The notes: generated by a model not told the origin, from the letters alone. A DNA stretch of 64,000 bases from Streptacidiphilus rugosus AM-16 (GCF_000744655.1 NZ_JQMJ01000004.1:5022001-5086000), one strand, 5' to 3'. Shown: positions 1-9,297, numbered from the stretch's first letter. Translations and numbers: made by a program.

Positions 1-598
1 ACATCCGGTTCATCCGGTCGAGCAGGCTGTGGCAGTGGTCGAGGAGCTGCCCGGCGGGAATGACGGCGAGTACCAGGCCCGCCGTCAGGGCCGCGGCCGG
101 GTCCAGCCTTCGCCCCGCCAGCAGCATCTGCATCGCCAGTGACTCGCCCACCAGCTGCGACAGGCTCCAGCAGGCGCTGACGGCCGAGAGGACGCCGCAC
201 CCCGGCACCGGACTGCCGAAGACGGCCCGCTCGGTGGCGATCCGCACGTCGCACGCGTAGGCCAACGCCGCCCCACCGCCCAGGGCCCGACCGTCGACGG
301 CGGCCAGCGTCGGCATGGGCAGTCGCCGGATCCGGGTGAACAGACGGCTGGTGACGCTGTGCTCCGCGTCGTCGCAGCCGTGCTCGTGCACCTCGGGGCT
401 CTCCCGCCCGGACGAGGGACCACCGCCGTCGAATCCGGTCAGCAGGAGCAGCCTGGGGTCGACCTCCAGGGAGAGACACACCTCGTGCAGTTCGGCGACG
501 GCACCCTCACTGACGCCGCGCCCCGCGCGGGAGTCGGCGAGAGTGACGACGAGCCGGTCGGGGAGTTCCTCGACGTACAGATGGTCGAAGTCGTTCAC
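1..598 (-). CDS. Enoyl-CoA hydratase/isomerase (crotonase) family protein, partial
   Basis: The reading frame runs off the left edge, so only the N-terminal 199 residues are visible. The N-terminus ([12 protein letters not shown]) is followed by a crotonase core. The segment [22 protein letters not shown] is the oxyanion-hole region in which backbone amides bind the acyl-CoA carbonyl, and [18 protein letters not shown] is the second conserved loop. The acidic residues usual for hydratases are not obvious, so the reaction cannot be named. Many relatives act in fatty acid degradation or in polyketide and dihydroxyphenylglycine pathways. The only in-frame start after the upstream stop is GTG at 598. 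It overlaps the stop of a 17-codon leader as GTGA, so translation is probably coupled to that leader. Confidence 0.75.
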   Translation of the reverse strand, partial: MNDFDHLYVEELPDRLVVTLADSRAGRGVSEGAVAELHEVCLSLEVDPRLLLLTGFDGGGPSSGRESPEVHEHGCDDAEHSVTSRLFTRIRRLPMPTLAAVDGRALGGGAALAYACDVRIATERAVFGSPVPGCGVLSAVSACWSLSQLVGESLAMQMLLAGRRLDPAAALTAGLVLAVIPAGQLLDHCHSLLDRMNRM

Positions 599-648
599 GG
601 CCGGCCCGCCGGGGTGGTGGCCCGCCCGGCCAGGGACTGATCAGGCAT
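595..648 (-). CDS. 17-codon leader ORF coupled to the crotonase gene
   Basis: An ATG at 648 is preceded by a strong GGAGGA ribosome binding site, whereas the crotonase GTG start at 598 has no recognisable one. The small frame encodes [17 protein letters not shown] and ends in TGA overlapping the GTG. It may be a translated leader that feeds ribosomes to the crotonase start. Alternatively a base has been lost and the 17 codons are really the N-terminus of the crotonase. Confidence 0.4.
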   Translation of the reverse strand: MPDQSLAGRATTPAGRP

Positions 649-725
649 GAGTCCTCCAGATGCGAGAGTCGAAGGAGCAGGGCGGAGCGGCCCGCGCTCA
701 GCGCGCGGGCCGAACGAGGGCGGTC

Positions 726-1493
726 TCAGAGGACCTTGGAGAGGAACGCCTGGGTGCGTTCGTGCTGCGGGTTGGTCAGGACCTCGCGCGGGTGGCCGGA
801 CTCGACGACGATGCCGTCGTCCATGAAGACGAGGGAGTCGCCGACCTCGCGGGCGAAGCCCATCTCGTGGGTGACCACGATCATGGTCATGCCGTCCTCG
901 GCGAGTTGCCGCATGACGTCGAGGACGTCGCCGACGAGTTCGGGGTCGAGGGCGGAGGTGGGCTCGTCGAAGAGCATCAGCTTGGGTTCCATCGCCAGTG
1001 CGCGGGCGATGGCGACGCGCTGCTGCTGGCCGCCGGAGAGCTGGGAGGGGTAGTTGCCGGCCTTGTCGGCCAGGCCGACCCTGGCCAGCAGTTCCATGGC
1101 GTGCTCGCGGGCGGCCGCCTTGGGGACGCCCTTGACCTGGACCGGCGCCTCGATGATGTTCTCCACCGCGGTCTTGTGCGGGAAGAGGTTGAAGCGCTGG
1201 AACACCATGCCGATGTCGAGGCGCTGTTCGGCGACCTCGTGGTCGCGCAGTTCGTGGAGCTTGCCGCCCTTCTCCTTGTAGCCGACCAGCTTGCCGTCGA
1301 CGTAGAGGCGGCCGGCGTTGATCTTCTCCAGGTGGTTGATGCAGCGCAGGAAGGTCGACTTGCCCGAGCCGGACGGGCCGACCAGGCAGAACACCTGCCC
1401 CGGCATGACCTTCAGATCGATGCCTCGCAGCACCTGGACCGGTCCGTAGGACTTGTGCACCTGCTCGGCGCGGACCATGGGTTCGACGGTCAT
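726..1493 (-). CDS. Polar amino acid ABC transporter ATP-binding protein
   Basis: This 255-residue protein is the cytoplasmic ATPase of a polar amino acid importer of the GlnQ/HisP type. Walker A (GPSGSGKST) lies at residues 39-47. The signature [15 protein letters not shown] and the Walker B with D-loop ([12 protein letters not shown]) follow, then the switch histidine in VVTHEMGFA. Length and motif order are normal for the family. The ATG at 1493 overlaps the stop of the permease gene by four bases (ATGA), which shows coupled translation. It is the third gene of the substrate-binding protein, permease, ATPase order. The amino acid cannot be read from the ATPase. Confidence 0.93.
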   Translation of the reverse strand: MTVEPMVRAEQVHKSYGPVQVLRGIDLKVMPGQVFCLVGPSGSGKSTFLRCINHLEKINAGRLYVDGKLVGYKEKGGKLHELRDHEVAEQRLDIGMVFQRFNLFPHKTAVENIIEAPVQVKGVPKAAAREHAMELLARVGLADKAGNYPSQLSGGQQQRVAIARALAMEPKLMLFDEPTSALDPELVGDVLDVMRQLAEDGMTMIVVTHEMGFAREVGDSLVFMDDGIVVESGHPREVLTNPQHERTQAFLSKVL

Positions 1494-2431
1494 CCGGTAC
1501 CTCCGGAACGCTTGACGCTGAAGAGGTTCTTCCGCACGGTCTGCCAGGGGGTGTCGGGCAGGAGCCGGTTGGCGCCCCGTGCGTAGTAGCGCTCGACGTA
1601 GTACTGGCCGACGGACAGGACCGAGGTCAGCAGCAGGTACCAGAGGCTGATCGCGACCAGGGCCGGGATCTCGTAGAAGGTGCGCGAGGCGATGTCCTGG
1701 CCGGCGCGGGTCAGGTCCTCCAGGGCGATGGCGGAGACCAGCGAGGTGGTCTTCAGCATGGAGATGGTCTCGTTGCCGGCCGGCGGGATGATGACCCGCA
1801 TGGCCTGCGGCAGCACGATCCGGCGCAGGGTCTGTATCCGGGTCAGGCCGAGCGAGTGGGCGGCCTCGGTCTGGCCCTCGTCGACGGACTGGATGCCCGC
1901 GCGGACGATCTCCGCCATGTAGGCGGCCTCGTTCAGGCCGAGGGCCAGCACGGCGGCGGTGAACAGCCCGATCAGGTCGTTGTAGCTCCACGACACGAAG
2001 GTCGGACCGAACGGGATGCCCAGTCCCACCCTGGGCACGAGTGCGCCGAGGAAGTTCCAGACGTAGAGCTGGACCAGGACGGGGGTGCCGCGGAAGACCC
2101 AGATGTAGATCCAGGAGACCCCGGACAGCACCGGGTTCCCCGAGAGCCGCATCACGGCGAGCAGGACGCCGCCGACCAGGCCGATGAGCATGGCCAGCAC
2201 GGTGAGTCCCATGGTCCGGCCGAGGCCGGCGATCACGGTGGGGTAGGTGAAGATCTGGCCGACCACGTCCCAGTGCAGGACGCTGCTGGTGAGGGCCAGA
2301 TGTCCCAGCATCGCGGTGAGCACGCCGATGACGGCGACGGCGACCCAGCGGCCCGGGTGGCGGACGGCCACGGCGTCGATGGCCTCGGGGGCGTCGACGG
2401 GTGGCGAGCCCACCTTCTGATGAATCGTCAT
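1490..2431 (-). CDS. Amino acid ABC transporter permease
   Basis: A 313-residue membrane protein of the HisM/GlnP type. A first membrane helix lies near residues 30-55 and a cluster of further helices follows. The EAA loop that contacts the ATPase is visible as [28 protein letters not shown] single permease gene suggests that it works as a homodimer. The N-terminal cytoplasmic stretch of about 28 residues and the long charged C-terminal tail are slightly longer than in short family members. It lies 34 bases after the binding-protein gene and overlaps the ATPase gene, so all three are probably on one transcript. Confidence 0.92.
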   Translation of the reverse strand: MTIHQKVGSPPVDAPEAIDAVAVRHPGRWVAVAVIGVLTAMLGHLALTSSVLHWDVVGQIFTYPTVIAGLGRTMGLTVLAMLIGLVGGVLLAVMRLSGNPVLSGVSWIYIWVFRGTPVLVQLYVWNFLGALVPRVGLGIPFGPTFVSWSYNDLIGLFTAAVLALGLNEAAYMAEIVRAGIQSVDEGQTEAAHSLGLTRIQTLRRIVLPQAMRVIIPPAGNETISMLKTTSLVSAIALEDLTRAGQDIASRTFYEIPALVAISLWYLLLTSVLSVGQYYVERYYARGANRLLPDTPWQTVRKNLFSVKRSGGTG

Positions 2432-2465
2432 GAAGAATGTCTCTCGTGGGGAGCGCGGGGAGCGG

Positions 2466-3413
2466 TCAGCCGGCGGCGGCGTTGATGAGGACCTTGTCCG
2501 CGGTGAGCGCGCCGGACTCGACGCCCCACTTGGTCAGGATCTGGGTGTAGGTGCCGTCGGCGATGATGTCCTTGATGGCGCCCTGGACGGCCTGGGCGAG
2601 CCGGCCGTCGCCCTTGGGGAGCGCGATGCCGTAGGGGGCGGTGTTGTAGTCCTGGCCGATCTTGATGAGCTGGCCGTTGCTCTGCTTGACGGCGTAGTCG
2701 ATGACCGGGGAGTCGGCCATCATGGCCTGGTCGCGCTTGGCGATCAGGGCGGAGGTGGCGTCGGTCTGGGCGTTGAACTGGTCGCCGTTGTTGGGGACCT
2801 CGGGCTTGCCGGCCTTCTTGCAGGCGGGGTTGACGGTGTTCTTGATCTCGTCGGCCTCGGTGGTGCCGGTCTGGACGGAGACCTTGATGCCGCACAGGTC
2901 GGCGGCGTTGCCGGTGAGCTTGTCCGGGTTGCCGGTCAGCGTGGCGATGGCCTCGCCAGCGTTGTAGTACTGGACCATGTCGACCTGCTTCTCGCGGTCC
3001 TTGGTGTCGGTGAAGGAGGAGAAGCTGAGGTCGTACTTCTTGGCGGTGATGCCGACGAGGATGCTGGAGAAGTCGGCGCTCTGCCAGTTGGCCTTGAGCC
3101 CGAGCTTCTTCATGATCGCGTTGCCGAGCTCGATGTCCATGCCGACGATGTTGCCGCCGGCGTCCTTGAACTCGGAGGGCGCGTAGGTCGAGTCGGTGGC
3201 GATGGTGACGGTGCCCTTGGCCTTGAGGTCCGCGGGGACCATGGCGACCAGCGCGGCGTCCGTGCCCTCGGCGTTGACGGACTGCGTGGCGTCGGGGGCC
3301 GCACCCGAGTTGCCGCCGATCTTGGAGCTGCCGCAGCCGGTCAGGAGCAGCGAGCCCGACAGGGCGATCATCGCGGCAGAGGTCGTGGCGCTGGTGCGTC
3401 GGGAGTGTCTCAT
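2466..3413 (-). CDS. Amino acid ABC transporter substrate-binding lipoprotein
   Basis: A 315-residue family 3 solute-binding protein. The N-terminus MRHSRRTSATTSAAMIALSG continues into a lipobox LLTGC, so the mature protein should be lipid-anchored outside the membrane. The mature part shows the usual two-lobe features: TDSTYAPSEFKDAGGNIVGMDIELGNAI near the start, then DLCGIKVSVQTGTTE and a C-terminal DIIADGTYTQILTKWGV. The start is taken at 3413, where the signal peptide begins, rather than the in-frame codon at 3527, which would place unrelated residues before it. The gene begins 10 bases after the decarboxylase-like gene stops. This suggests that the imported amino acid feeds that enzyme. 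Confidence 0.92.
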   Translation of the reverse strand: MRHSRRTSATTSAAMIALSGSLLLTGCGSSKIGGNSGAAPDATQSVNAEGTDAALVAMVPADLKAKGTVTIATDSTYAPSEFKDAGGNIVGMDIELGNAIMKKLGLKANWQSADFSSILVGITAKKYDLSFSSFTDTKDREKQVDMVQYYNAGEAIATLTGNPDKLTGNAADLCGIKVSVQTGTTEADEIKNTVNPACKKAGKPEVPNNGDQFNAQTDATSALIAKRDQAMMADSPVIDYAVKQSNGQLIKIGQDYNTAPYGIALPKGDGRLAQAVQGAIKDIIADGTYTQILTKWGVESGALTADKVLINAAAG

Positions 3414-3423
3414 CCGTGGTCCT

Positions 3424-4905
3424 TCATCTTCGAGGGGTGACGACGCGCAACGTCCGGACCTCGGGGTCCGCCGCTCCGCGTACATGGCCGCCCTGGGTCG
3501 CGGCGGTGTTCCGGAGGAAGTCGACAAGCTCGGCTGTGATCACCTCACCGGGCAGGACGTTGGGGACGCCGGGCGGGTAGGCGGCCAGCGTGCTGGCCGA
3601 CACCTGACCGATCGCCTCGGCGGCGGGAACGCTGCGGGCGCCGGCGAAGAACGCCTGACGCGGCGTCATGCGGACCTCGCCGGGGACGGGAAGCTTGATG
3701 CGGCGGCCGCCCAGGGGTGCGGTGGCCCACCCGCCCGGCAGGTCGTGCAGCGCGTCCACGAAACGGTCGACGTCGGGAACCGCGCCGGCCCCCACCACAC
3801 CGACCACGACGGAGTCGGTGGCCATCTCGACCAGGACGGCCTGCTCCGACTGCAGCCGCCACCGCGCCTCGTGGCCCGTGATGCCGCCGGCGCGCGTGTC
3901 GACCGCCACCCGCAGCCGGTCCGTCGCCACGATGTCGGGGAAGTCGCCGAATCCGTCGCTCACCACGCCGAACCGGCCGCGCTCCCTGATGCGCTCGCGG
4001 ATCCGATCGCTCGCGCGCAGCGAGCGGCCGATCCCGACCTTGTCCGTCGCGAGTTGACGCCGTGCCAGGTCGAGGGAGGCGAGCAGCAGGGAGCTCTCGC
4101 TGGTGGACTGGGTGAGCCGGAACGCCTCCTCCAGCAAGGGCTCCAGGGCGTCGGCATGGGGGCCGTGTCCGAGATGGAGCATGGCGGACTGGGTGAGGCT
4201 GCCACCGAGCTTGTGGGTGCTGGAGACGACCAGATCGGCTCCGAGCGCGAGGGCGTTCGGCGGCAGTCCCGGATGGAACCCGAGATGCGCGCCCCAGGCC
4301 TCGTCCACCACCAGCGGCACTCCGGCCGCGTGGGCCGCGTCGGCCAGCGCCCGGACGTCGGCGACCGCGCCGAAGTAACTGGGCGTCACGACATAGGCGG
4401 CGACCGCGTCCGGGTGCGCCGCGAGGGCGGCCTCCACGTCGCAGGCCGTGACGCCGTGCGCGATGCCCAGGTCGTCGTCCAGGCTGGGGTGCACGAAGAC
4501 CGCGTTCAGGCCGGAGAGGACCAGGCCGTCGATGACGCTGGCGTGCACGCTGCGCTGGACCACCACCCGCGACCCCAGCAGGCCGAGGGCAAGCGTGGCG
4601 ATGCGGTTGCCCTGCGAGGCGCCGTTGGTCAGGAACCAGGTGCGCCGGGCACCCCAGGCTCCGGCGGCGAGCCGGAGGGCCTGGTCCTTCGGATTGTCGG
4701 CGCCCAGATCGATGCCGTCGATCAGCGGGGGGACGTCCGTGCCGAGCGGCACGGCGCCGACGAGGTCGGCGAGCCCGGCGAAGGCCTCGGAGCTCGCCGC
4801 GTGTCCGGGGACGTGCAGTCGCAGCCAGGGCACCTGTCCATGGGCGGCCAACGCCTCGGCGTAGGGGGCGGAAGTCTGGGAGAGGGAGGGTTGTTGCTGA
4901 GCCAC
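3424..4905 (-). CDS. Orn/Lys/Arg decarboxylase-like PLP enzyme
   Basis: This 493-residue fold-type I PLP enzyme resembles the short SpeA/lysine decarboxylase group, which lacks the wing domain of enterobacterial inducible decarboxylases. The family start signature LRLHVPGH appears at residues 28-35. FLTNGASQGN marks the cofactor phosphate loop, DEAWGAHLGFHP the PLP-binding aspartate, and SSTHKLGGSLTQSA contains the Schiff-base lysine. The C-terminal domain ends with the substrate-entry region AAYPPGVPNVLPGE typical of the family. Members convert arginine to agmatine, lysine to cadaverine or ornithine to putrescine. The start is GTG at 4905; no strong ribosome binding site is seen. It is flanked by an APC permease and an amino acid importer. 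Arginine as substrate is an inference, attractive because agmatine deiminases lie 35 kb away. Confidence 0.85.
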   Translation of the reverse strand: MAQQQPSLSQTSAPYAEALAAHGQVPWLRLHVPGHAASSEAFAGLADLVGAVPLGTDVPPLIDGIDLGADNPKDQALRLAAGAWGARRTWFLTNGASQGNRIATLALGLLGSRVVVQRSVHASVIDGLVLSGLNAVFVHPSLDDDLGIAHGVTACDVEAALAAHPDAVAAYVVTPSYFGAVADVRALADAAHAAGVPLVVDEAWGAHLGFHPGLPPNALALGADLVVSSTHKLGGSLTQSAMLHLGHGPHADALEPLLEEAFRLTQSTSESSLLLASLDLARRQLATDKVGIGRSLRASDRIRERIRERGRFGVVSDGFGDFPDIVATDRLRVAVDTRAGGITGHEARWRLQSEQAVLVEMATDSVVVGVVGAGAVPDVDRFVDALHDLPGGWATAPLGGRRIKLPVPGEVRMTPRQAFFAGARSVPAAEAIGQVSASTLAAYPPGVPNVLPGEVITAELVDFLRNTAATQGGHVRGAADPEVRTLRVVTPRR

Positions 4906-4980
4906 GGGGCGATCTTCGCACCGGGGTCGGGCGACAGGAATGCGGGAGTTTTCTTCAGACGTCCATAGCCCGTATGGCAG

Positions 4981-5010
4981 CCGGCCCCGCCCATTCGGGG
5001 CGGGCCGGCC
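4981..5010 (-). terminator. Imperfect GC-rich hairpin after the APC permease
   Basis: An inverted repeat with a 7-pair outer stem, two mismatches and a 3-pair inner stem lies just after the permease stop, reading leftward, and before the decarboxylase start. No T-tract follows, as is common in high-GC actinobacteria. It may reduce read-through rather than stop it. Confidence 0.4.
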
Positions 5011-5036
5011 GGGTCGACCCGCCGTGGGGCGGCCGG

Positions 5037-6662
5037 TCAGAGGGCTTCGGCGTTCCTGATCGCTGCCTGGATCTCCGCCGTTCCGAGGGCCACCGCGACC
5101 GCCCAGTAGTACACGACCAGGGACAGGACGGTGATCAGGGCGATGTCCCAGCCCAGCGGGATCCGGCCGGCGCCGCCGAACCCGCCCTGCCAGGAGATCA
5201 GGCCCACCCCGAGCAGGTAGACCGGCAGCCACTGGGCCGGACGCATCTGCATGCTCGGCGCCTGGGGCAGGTTCATCGCCCGCGCGTAGAGCGCGTAGCA
5301 GCCCATCAGCCCGTAGCCGAGCAGGACCGCGAGGCCGAGCCGCCAGAGGGTTCCCCAGCCGGACCAGTAGATGATCAGCGTGGCGATCACGAAGGAGAGC
5401 GGCGAGATCACGCCGCCCGCGGGCAGCCGGTAGGGACGGTGGTGGCGCGGGAGGTTGCGGCGCAGCGCGCCGTAGGCCAGGGGCGCGCCCGCGTACATCA
5501 GCACCGAGGCGGAGGTGATGAACGAGACGAGCTGCTGCCAGCTGGGGAACGGCAGGAAGCAGACGACGCCGACCACCAGGGAGACCAGCAGTCCCAGCCA
5601 AGGGACGCCGCGTCGGTTGGTCCTGGCCAGCGCCTGCGGGAAGTAGCCGTTGGCGGCGAGGCCGTAGGAGACGCGCGAGGTGGAGGTGGTGTAGATCAGC
5701 GCGGTGCCTGCGGGCGAGACGACGGCGTCGATGTAGAGGAAGGTCGCCAGCCAGCCGAGGCTGAGCACCCCGGCCAGCCCGGCCCAGGGGCCGGAGATGC
5801 CCTGGTAGGCCAGGGCGGCCCAACCGTGCCGCAGCGCCGCGCTCGGCAGCGCTCCGATGTAGACGACCTGGAGCAGCACGTAGACCACCCCGCCGATCAC
5901 CACGGAGCCGAGCACGGCCCGCGGGATGTGGCTGCCGGGGTTGCTGCTCTCACCGGCGAGCTGGATCGCCTGCTCGAAGCCGAGCAGGGCGAAGATGATG
6001 CCGCTGGTGCTGATCGCGGCGAGCACGCCCTTCGAGCCGTAGGGCGCGAATCCGTGCGAGGTGAAGTTGCCGGTGTCGAAATGGGCGAGGGCCACCACGA
6101 ATATCGTGAGCAGCGGCACGAAGATCTTCCACCAGGTGGCCGTGCTATTGGTATGGGCCAACACCTTCACGCCGAGGAAGTTGACGGCCACGAACACGCA
6201 CATGAGCACGGTCGCGAAGACGAAGCCGGAGAGGGTCAGCGTCCCGTCCGCGTGCTGCAGTCCGGCCGCCCAGGACCAGTGACCCGCATATCCGATGACC
6301 GCCTCGACCTCGATGGGGGCGACCGTCACCGCCTGCAGCCAGGAGAACCAGCCGAAGGACATGCCCACCACGCCGCCGAATGCGTAGTGCGGATAGCGTG
6401 CGGTGCCGCCGGAGACCGGGAACATCCCGCCGAGCTCCGCGTGGACCAGGGCGAGCAGGCCGATCGCCACCGCGCCGACGCCCCAGCTGATCAGCGCCGC
6501 GGGGCCGGCGGCGGTGACGCCGTTCTTGGCTCCGTAGAGCCAGCCGGAGCCGATGATCGAGCCGACCGAGGCCCACATCAGGCCGATGAGGCCGACCTCC
6601 CGGCGCAGGTTCCCCGATCGCCGCGCGGTGGTGACCGGACCGGAAAGTTGATCGAAAACCAT
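5037..6662 (-). CDS. APC superfamily amino acid permease
   Basis: A 541-residue membrane protein with about 12-14 predicted helices. The first helix carries the APC unwound motif SIIGSGWLYGAK (G-S/T-G type), where the substrate alpha-amino and carboxyl groups bind. A second signature, FALLGFEQAIQLAGESSNPG, corresponds to the TM6 region. Relatives transport amino acids with protons or exchange amino acid for amine. The neighbouring decarboxylase makes an amino acid/amine antiporter possible but not proven. A GAGGAG ribosome binding site stands four bases before the ATG. The gene is 132 bases upstream of the decarboxylase on the same strand, with a hairpin between them. Confidence 0.9.
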   Translation of the reverse strand: MVFDQLSGPVTTARRSGNLRREVGLIGLMWASVGSIIGSGWLYGAKNGVTAAGPAALISWGVGAVAIGLLALVHAELGGMFPVSGGTARYPHYAFGGVVGMSFGWFSWLQAVTVAPIEVEAVIGYAGHWSWAAGLQHADGTLTLSGFVFATVLMCVFVAVNFLGVKVLAHTNSTATWWKIFVPLLTIFVVALAHFDTGNFTSHGFAPYGSKGVLAAISTSGIIFALLGFEQAIQLAGESSNPGSHIPRAVLGSVVIGGVVYVLLQVVYIGALPSAALRHGWAALAYQGISGPWAGLAGVLSLGWLATFLYIDAVVSPAGTALIYTTSTSRVSYGLAANGYFPQALARTNRRGVPWLGLLVSLVVGVVCFLPFPSWQQLVSFITSASVLMYAGAPLAYGALRRNLPRHHRPYRLPAGGVISPLSFVIATLIIYWSGWGTLWRLGLAVLLGYGLMGCYALYARAMNLPQAPSMQMRPAQWLPVYLLGVGLISWQGGFGGAGRIPLGWDIALITVLSLVVYYWAVAVALGTAEIQAAIRNAEAL

Positions 6663-6714
6663 GGAACTCCTCGTTGTTCGCGTCCTGGGCTCCCGAAAGT
6701 GCGGATCACGTTAG

Positions 6715-6731
6715 GTGTCGCTACCTGACAC
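6715..6731. promoter_or_regulatory. Candidate operator upstream of the APC permease
   Basis: The palindrome GTGTC-gctacct-GACAC has perfect 5-base arms. It sits about 55 bases before the permease ATG, within the divergent region shared with the next gene on the right. On the minus strand a TTGATA box lies just upstream, so the palindrome would overlap the spacer or -10 region of a permease promoter. No regulator gene is adjacent. Confidence 0.35.
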
Positions 6732-6885
6732 AGAAAGTCCCCGTTATCAAAAAGTCATGGCCGGGGGCCCAGGAGGCGCTGCGGAGGGGGAATCGGGCGC
6801 CATTTGAGGAAAATTTGAGGCTGCTCGTCGTATTGGCCCACTCCAAAGGCTTCGCAAGAGCCTGTCCGGCTCGTAGCGTCGCTCC

Positions 6886-7848
6886 ATGACCTTCATGGCA
6901 CGCGGTCGGCGGACCATTCCCCGCCTCGCCCCTGAGCTCGATGACGAGCCATTGGGAATCGTCTGCCGACAGCTGTGCAATACACCTGTCATGCCTGGGG
7001 CGGTGGACAATCAGGTCGACGCGGCGACCCGCCTCTTCGACAGCGCCGCCGGGGACTGGGACCGGATCGGGCACCGGATGTCCGTCCTCGCCGAGGAGTT
7101 CGCCGATCCGTCCTTCGCCCGCTCCTGGGTGATGCGGCACCCGAGGAGCGCGGACGCCCGGATCTTCCGGGCCAGGGTCGCCTACGTCCGGCTGCGCTCC
7201 GACCGCTCCCTCACCGACGAGGCGGCCGCCGCCATGCACGACTGCGCCCAGGCCGCCGCCCTGCGGACGGGCGATCCGACCCCCTGGGTGGTCAGGCTGG
7301 GCCTGTGCCGGCTGCTCAGGCGACCGGCCGGAGAGGTCATCTCGCTGTGGCAGGAGGCGGTGGCCCGCGACCCCTGGAACCGCGAGGCCGACCTGCAGAT
7401 GCTGTCGTACCTGACGACGGTCGACGACTCCTCGCACTGGCGGGTCGACGACTTCGTCGACCGCCGCTGCTTCGAGATGCCCGCCGACGCCCCGGGAATC
7501 GGACTGGAACTGGCCACGACGCTCGGCCGCTCCGGCCAGTCGGCGGACACGTCCGGGCTCGGCGGACTGCTGGCGGACCGCTGGTGGCAGTCGCCCCGCC
7601 GGGCGCGGTTCCTCGACCGGGCGGTCGAGCAGTGGACCAGGCCCGGGTTCCTCCACCACGCCGGGGCGCTCGCGGACCTCAACGGCCTCGCCTTCGCCCT
7701 GGTCCAGGCCAACCGGCTGCGCGACGCCGGTCTGGTCTTCCTCCGGATCGGCCCCGTCGTCACCTCCTGGCCCTGGGCCGCGGAGGGGGAACCGGTCCGG
7801 CAGTTCGCGACCCACCAGAAGCAGGCGCTGCGCTTCGTGACGCCCTGA
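6886..7848 (+). CDS. Hypothetical repeat protein related to the Hsp90-operon anchor protein
   Basis: A 320-residue soluble protein without a signal peptide or membrane helix. It is alpha-helical and alanine/arginine rich, with repeated blocks such as SARSWVMRHPRSADARIFRAR-like and PWVVRLGLCRLLRRPAGEVISLWQEAVARDP, which resemble irregular TPR units. The C-terminal part (FALVQANRLRDAGLVFLRIGPVVTSWPWA) aligns by eye with the C-terminus of the protein at 27876-28907 (FWLAGERASATEMFRRIGDHPTRFPWA), so the two are probably paralogues. The ATG at 6886 has no clear ribosome binding site; another ATG 35 codons later is possible. No function can be assigned. Confidence 0.7.
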   Translation: MTFMARGRRTIPRLAPELDDEPLGIVCRQLCNTPVMPGAVDNQVDAATRLFDSAAGDWDRIGHRMSVLAEEFADPSFARSWVMRHPRSADARIFRARVAYVRLRSDRSLTDEAAAAMHDCAQAAALRTGDPTPWVVRLGLCRLLRRPAGEVISLWQEAVARDPWNREADLQMLSYLTTVDDSSHWRVDDFVDRRCFEMPADAPGIGLELATTLGRSGQSADTSGLGGLLADRWWQSPRRARFLDRAVEQWTRPGFLHHAGALADLNGLAFALVQANRLRDAGLVFLRIGPVVTSWPWAAEGEPVRQFATHQKQALRFVTP

Positions 7849-7946
7849 CCCCGCGAGCCCGCCCACGAGCGCGCCAGGCCACGCCGGCCGGCGCAGTCAC
7901 CGCCGCACCAGACCGCACCGCACGAGAGCCAGGAAGCAAGCAGATC

Positions 7947-9014
7947 ATGGTGAAAGTCCGACCGACCCTCCTGCGTGTCCCCGCCTCGGTGCCGGGGGGA
8001 AGGTCGCCGGGCACCGCCTCCCTGGCCCGCAACGAGTGCCCGTTCGGACTGCTTCCGGCCGTGGCCCGGGTCCTCGCCGCGGCGAACGCCGCCACCTCGC
8101 GCTATCCGGATCCGCACGCGACCGGACTGGTCGGCGCCCTGGCCGCACATCTGCGGGTGCCGGCCGACCGGATCGCCGTGGGCGCGGGATCCTCGGAGGT
8201 GTGCAGTCAGCTGCTGCACACGGTGGTGGGCCCCGGCGACGAGGTGGTCTTCGGCTGGAGGTCCTTCGAGGCCTACCCGATCCTCACCATGGTGGCCGGC
8301 GGCGCGCCGGTCCGGGTGCCACTGGCCAGGAAGAAGCTGGACCTGGACGCCATGGCCCGGGCGGTCACGCACCGGACCCGTCTGATCTTCGTCTGCAATC
8401 CCAACAACCCGACCGCCACGGCGCTCGACGCGAGCGCGCTGCGCGCCTTCGCGGACCGGGTCCCGACCGAGGTGCTGATCGTGGTCGACGAGGCCTACCG
8501 CGAGTACGCGGCCGCGACCGCGGTGCCGGACGCGTTGGCGCTGCTCGGCGACCGGCCCAACGTGGTGGTGATGCGCACCTTCTCCAAGGCCTACGCACTG
8601 GCGGGCCTCAGGGTCGGCTACTGTGTGGGCCCCGCGGAGCTGATCGCCGAGGTCCGCAAGGCGCAACTCCCCTTCAGTGTCGGAGCCCTGGCCCAGGACG
8701 CCGCCGTGGCGGCGCTCGGCGAACGGGCCGAGGTGGCGCGCCGGGTCGGGCTCACCCTGCTGGAGCGCGAGCGGGTGATGTCCGACCTCCACGAGCTCGG
8801 CTACCCGGTCCCCTCCTCGCACACCAACTTCCTGTGGCTGCCCCTGCGGGAGGCCAGTTCGGCCTTCACCGAGTTCTGCCTGAACCGCGGCGTCGCCGTG
8901 CGCGGCTTCCCCGGGGAGGGCGTCCGCGTCACGGTCGGGCTCGCCGCCGAGAACTCCGCCTTCCTCGCCCTGGCCGCCGACTGGACGGCGGCCCGGCGGT
9001 TCACCGGACGGTGA
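7947..9014 (+). CDS. Histidinol-phosphate aminotransferase-like enzyme
   Basis: A 355-residue fold-type I aminotransferase of the HisC group. LARNECPFG near residue 26 is the N-terminal substrate loop. VGAGSSEV marks the cofactor phosphate-binding region, FVCNPNNPTAT holds the conserved asparagine, VVDEAYREYA the PLP-contacting aspartate and tyrosine, and RTFSKAYALAGLRVGY the Schiff-base lysine. Length is normal for HisC. No other histidine genes are near, so it may instead act on an aromatic amino acid, as several stand-alone actinobacterial HisC homologues do. An AGGAAG ribosome binding site precedes the ATG. It follows the hypothetical gene at 6886 after 98 bases and may be cotranscribed. 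Confidence 0.88.
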   Translation: MVKVRPTLLRVPASVPGGRSPGTASLARNECPFGLLPAVARVLAAANAATSRYPDPHATGLVGALAAHLRVPADRIAVGAGSSEVCSQLLHTVVGPGDEVVFGWRSFEAYPILTMVAGGAPVRVPLARKKLDLDAMARAVTHRTRLIFVCNPNNPTATALDASALRAFADRVPTEVLIVVDEAYREYAAATAVPDALALLGDRPNVVVMRTFSKAYALAGLRVGYCVGPAELIAEVRKAQLPFSVGALAQDAAVAALGERAEVARRVGLTLLERERVMSDLHELGYPVPSSHTNFLWLPLREASSAFTEFCLNRGVAVRGFPGEGVRVTVGLAAENSAFLALAADWTAARRFTGR

Positions 9015-9297
9015 CCTGATCGCTTCGACCGGATCACGAACGACCGGCTCGACTCCGTCGGCTCCCACCGGGCCTTCGCCGCCTGCCCCGCTCACCCGGC
9101 GTCGGGACCCACCGGTCATCCCCCGGCTTCACTGCAGAGCCACGGGAGGTGCCCACCCGGGCCGACTGGTCACACAGCGTCACATCGTGCGCCGCTGCGG
9201 TGGCGGACGGAACGGGGCGGCGGCACGGTCGAGCCAGGCGGGCCGGTCCGGCGGTCCCGTCCGCCGGCCCTCGACGCCCTGACCTGGAGCTCGGACG

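Noticed and set aside
660-1586. Long rightward open frame opposite the ABC ATPase
   Set aside because: It is antisense to a gene with intact Walker motifs and encodes Gly/Asp/Val-rich sequence without domains, as expected from GC-rich codon bias.
4906-5823. Upstream extension of the decarboxylase frame to 5823
   Set aside because: The extra residues are antisense-frame Arg/Pro-rich sequence inside the APC permease. The enzyme homology begins at the GTG at 4905.
9015-9297. 283-base gap before the serine hydrolase gene
   Set aside because: Both strands were read for small genes, tRNA or operators and nothing convincing was seen.
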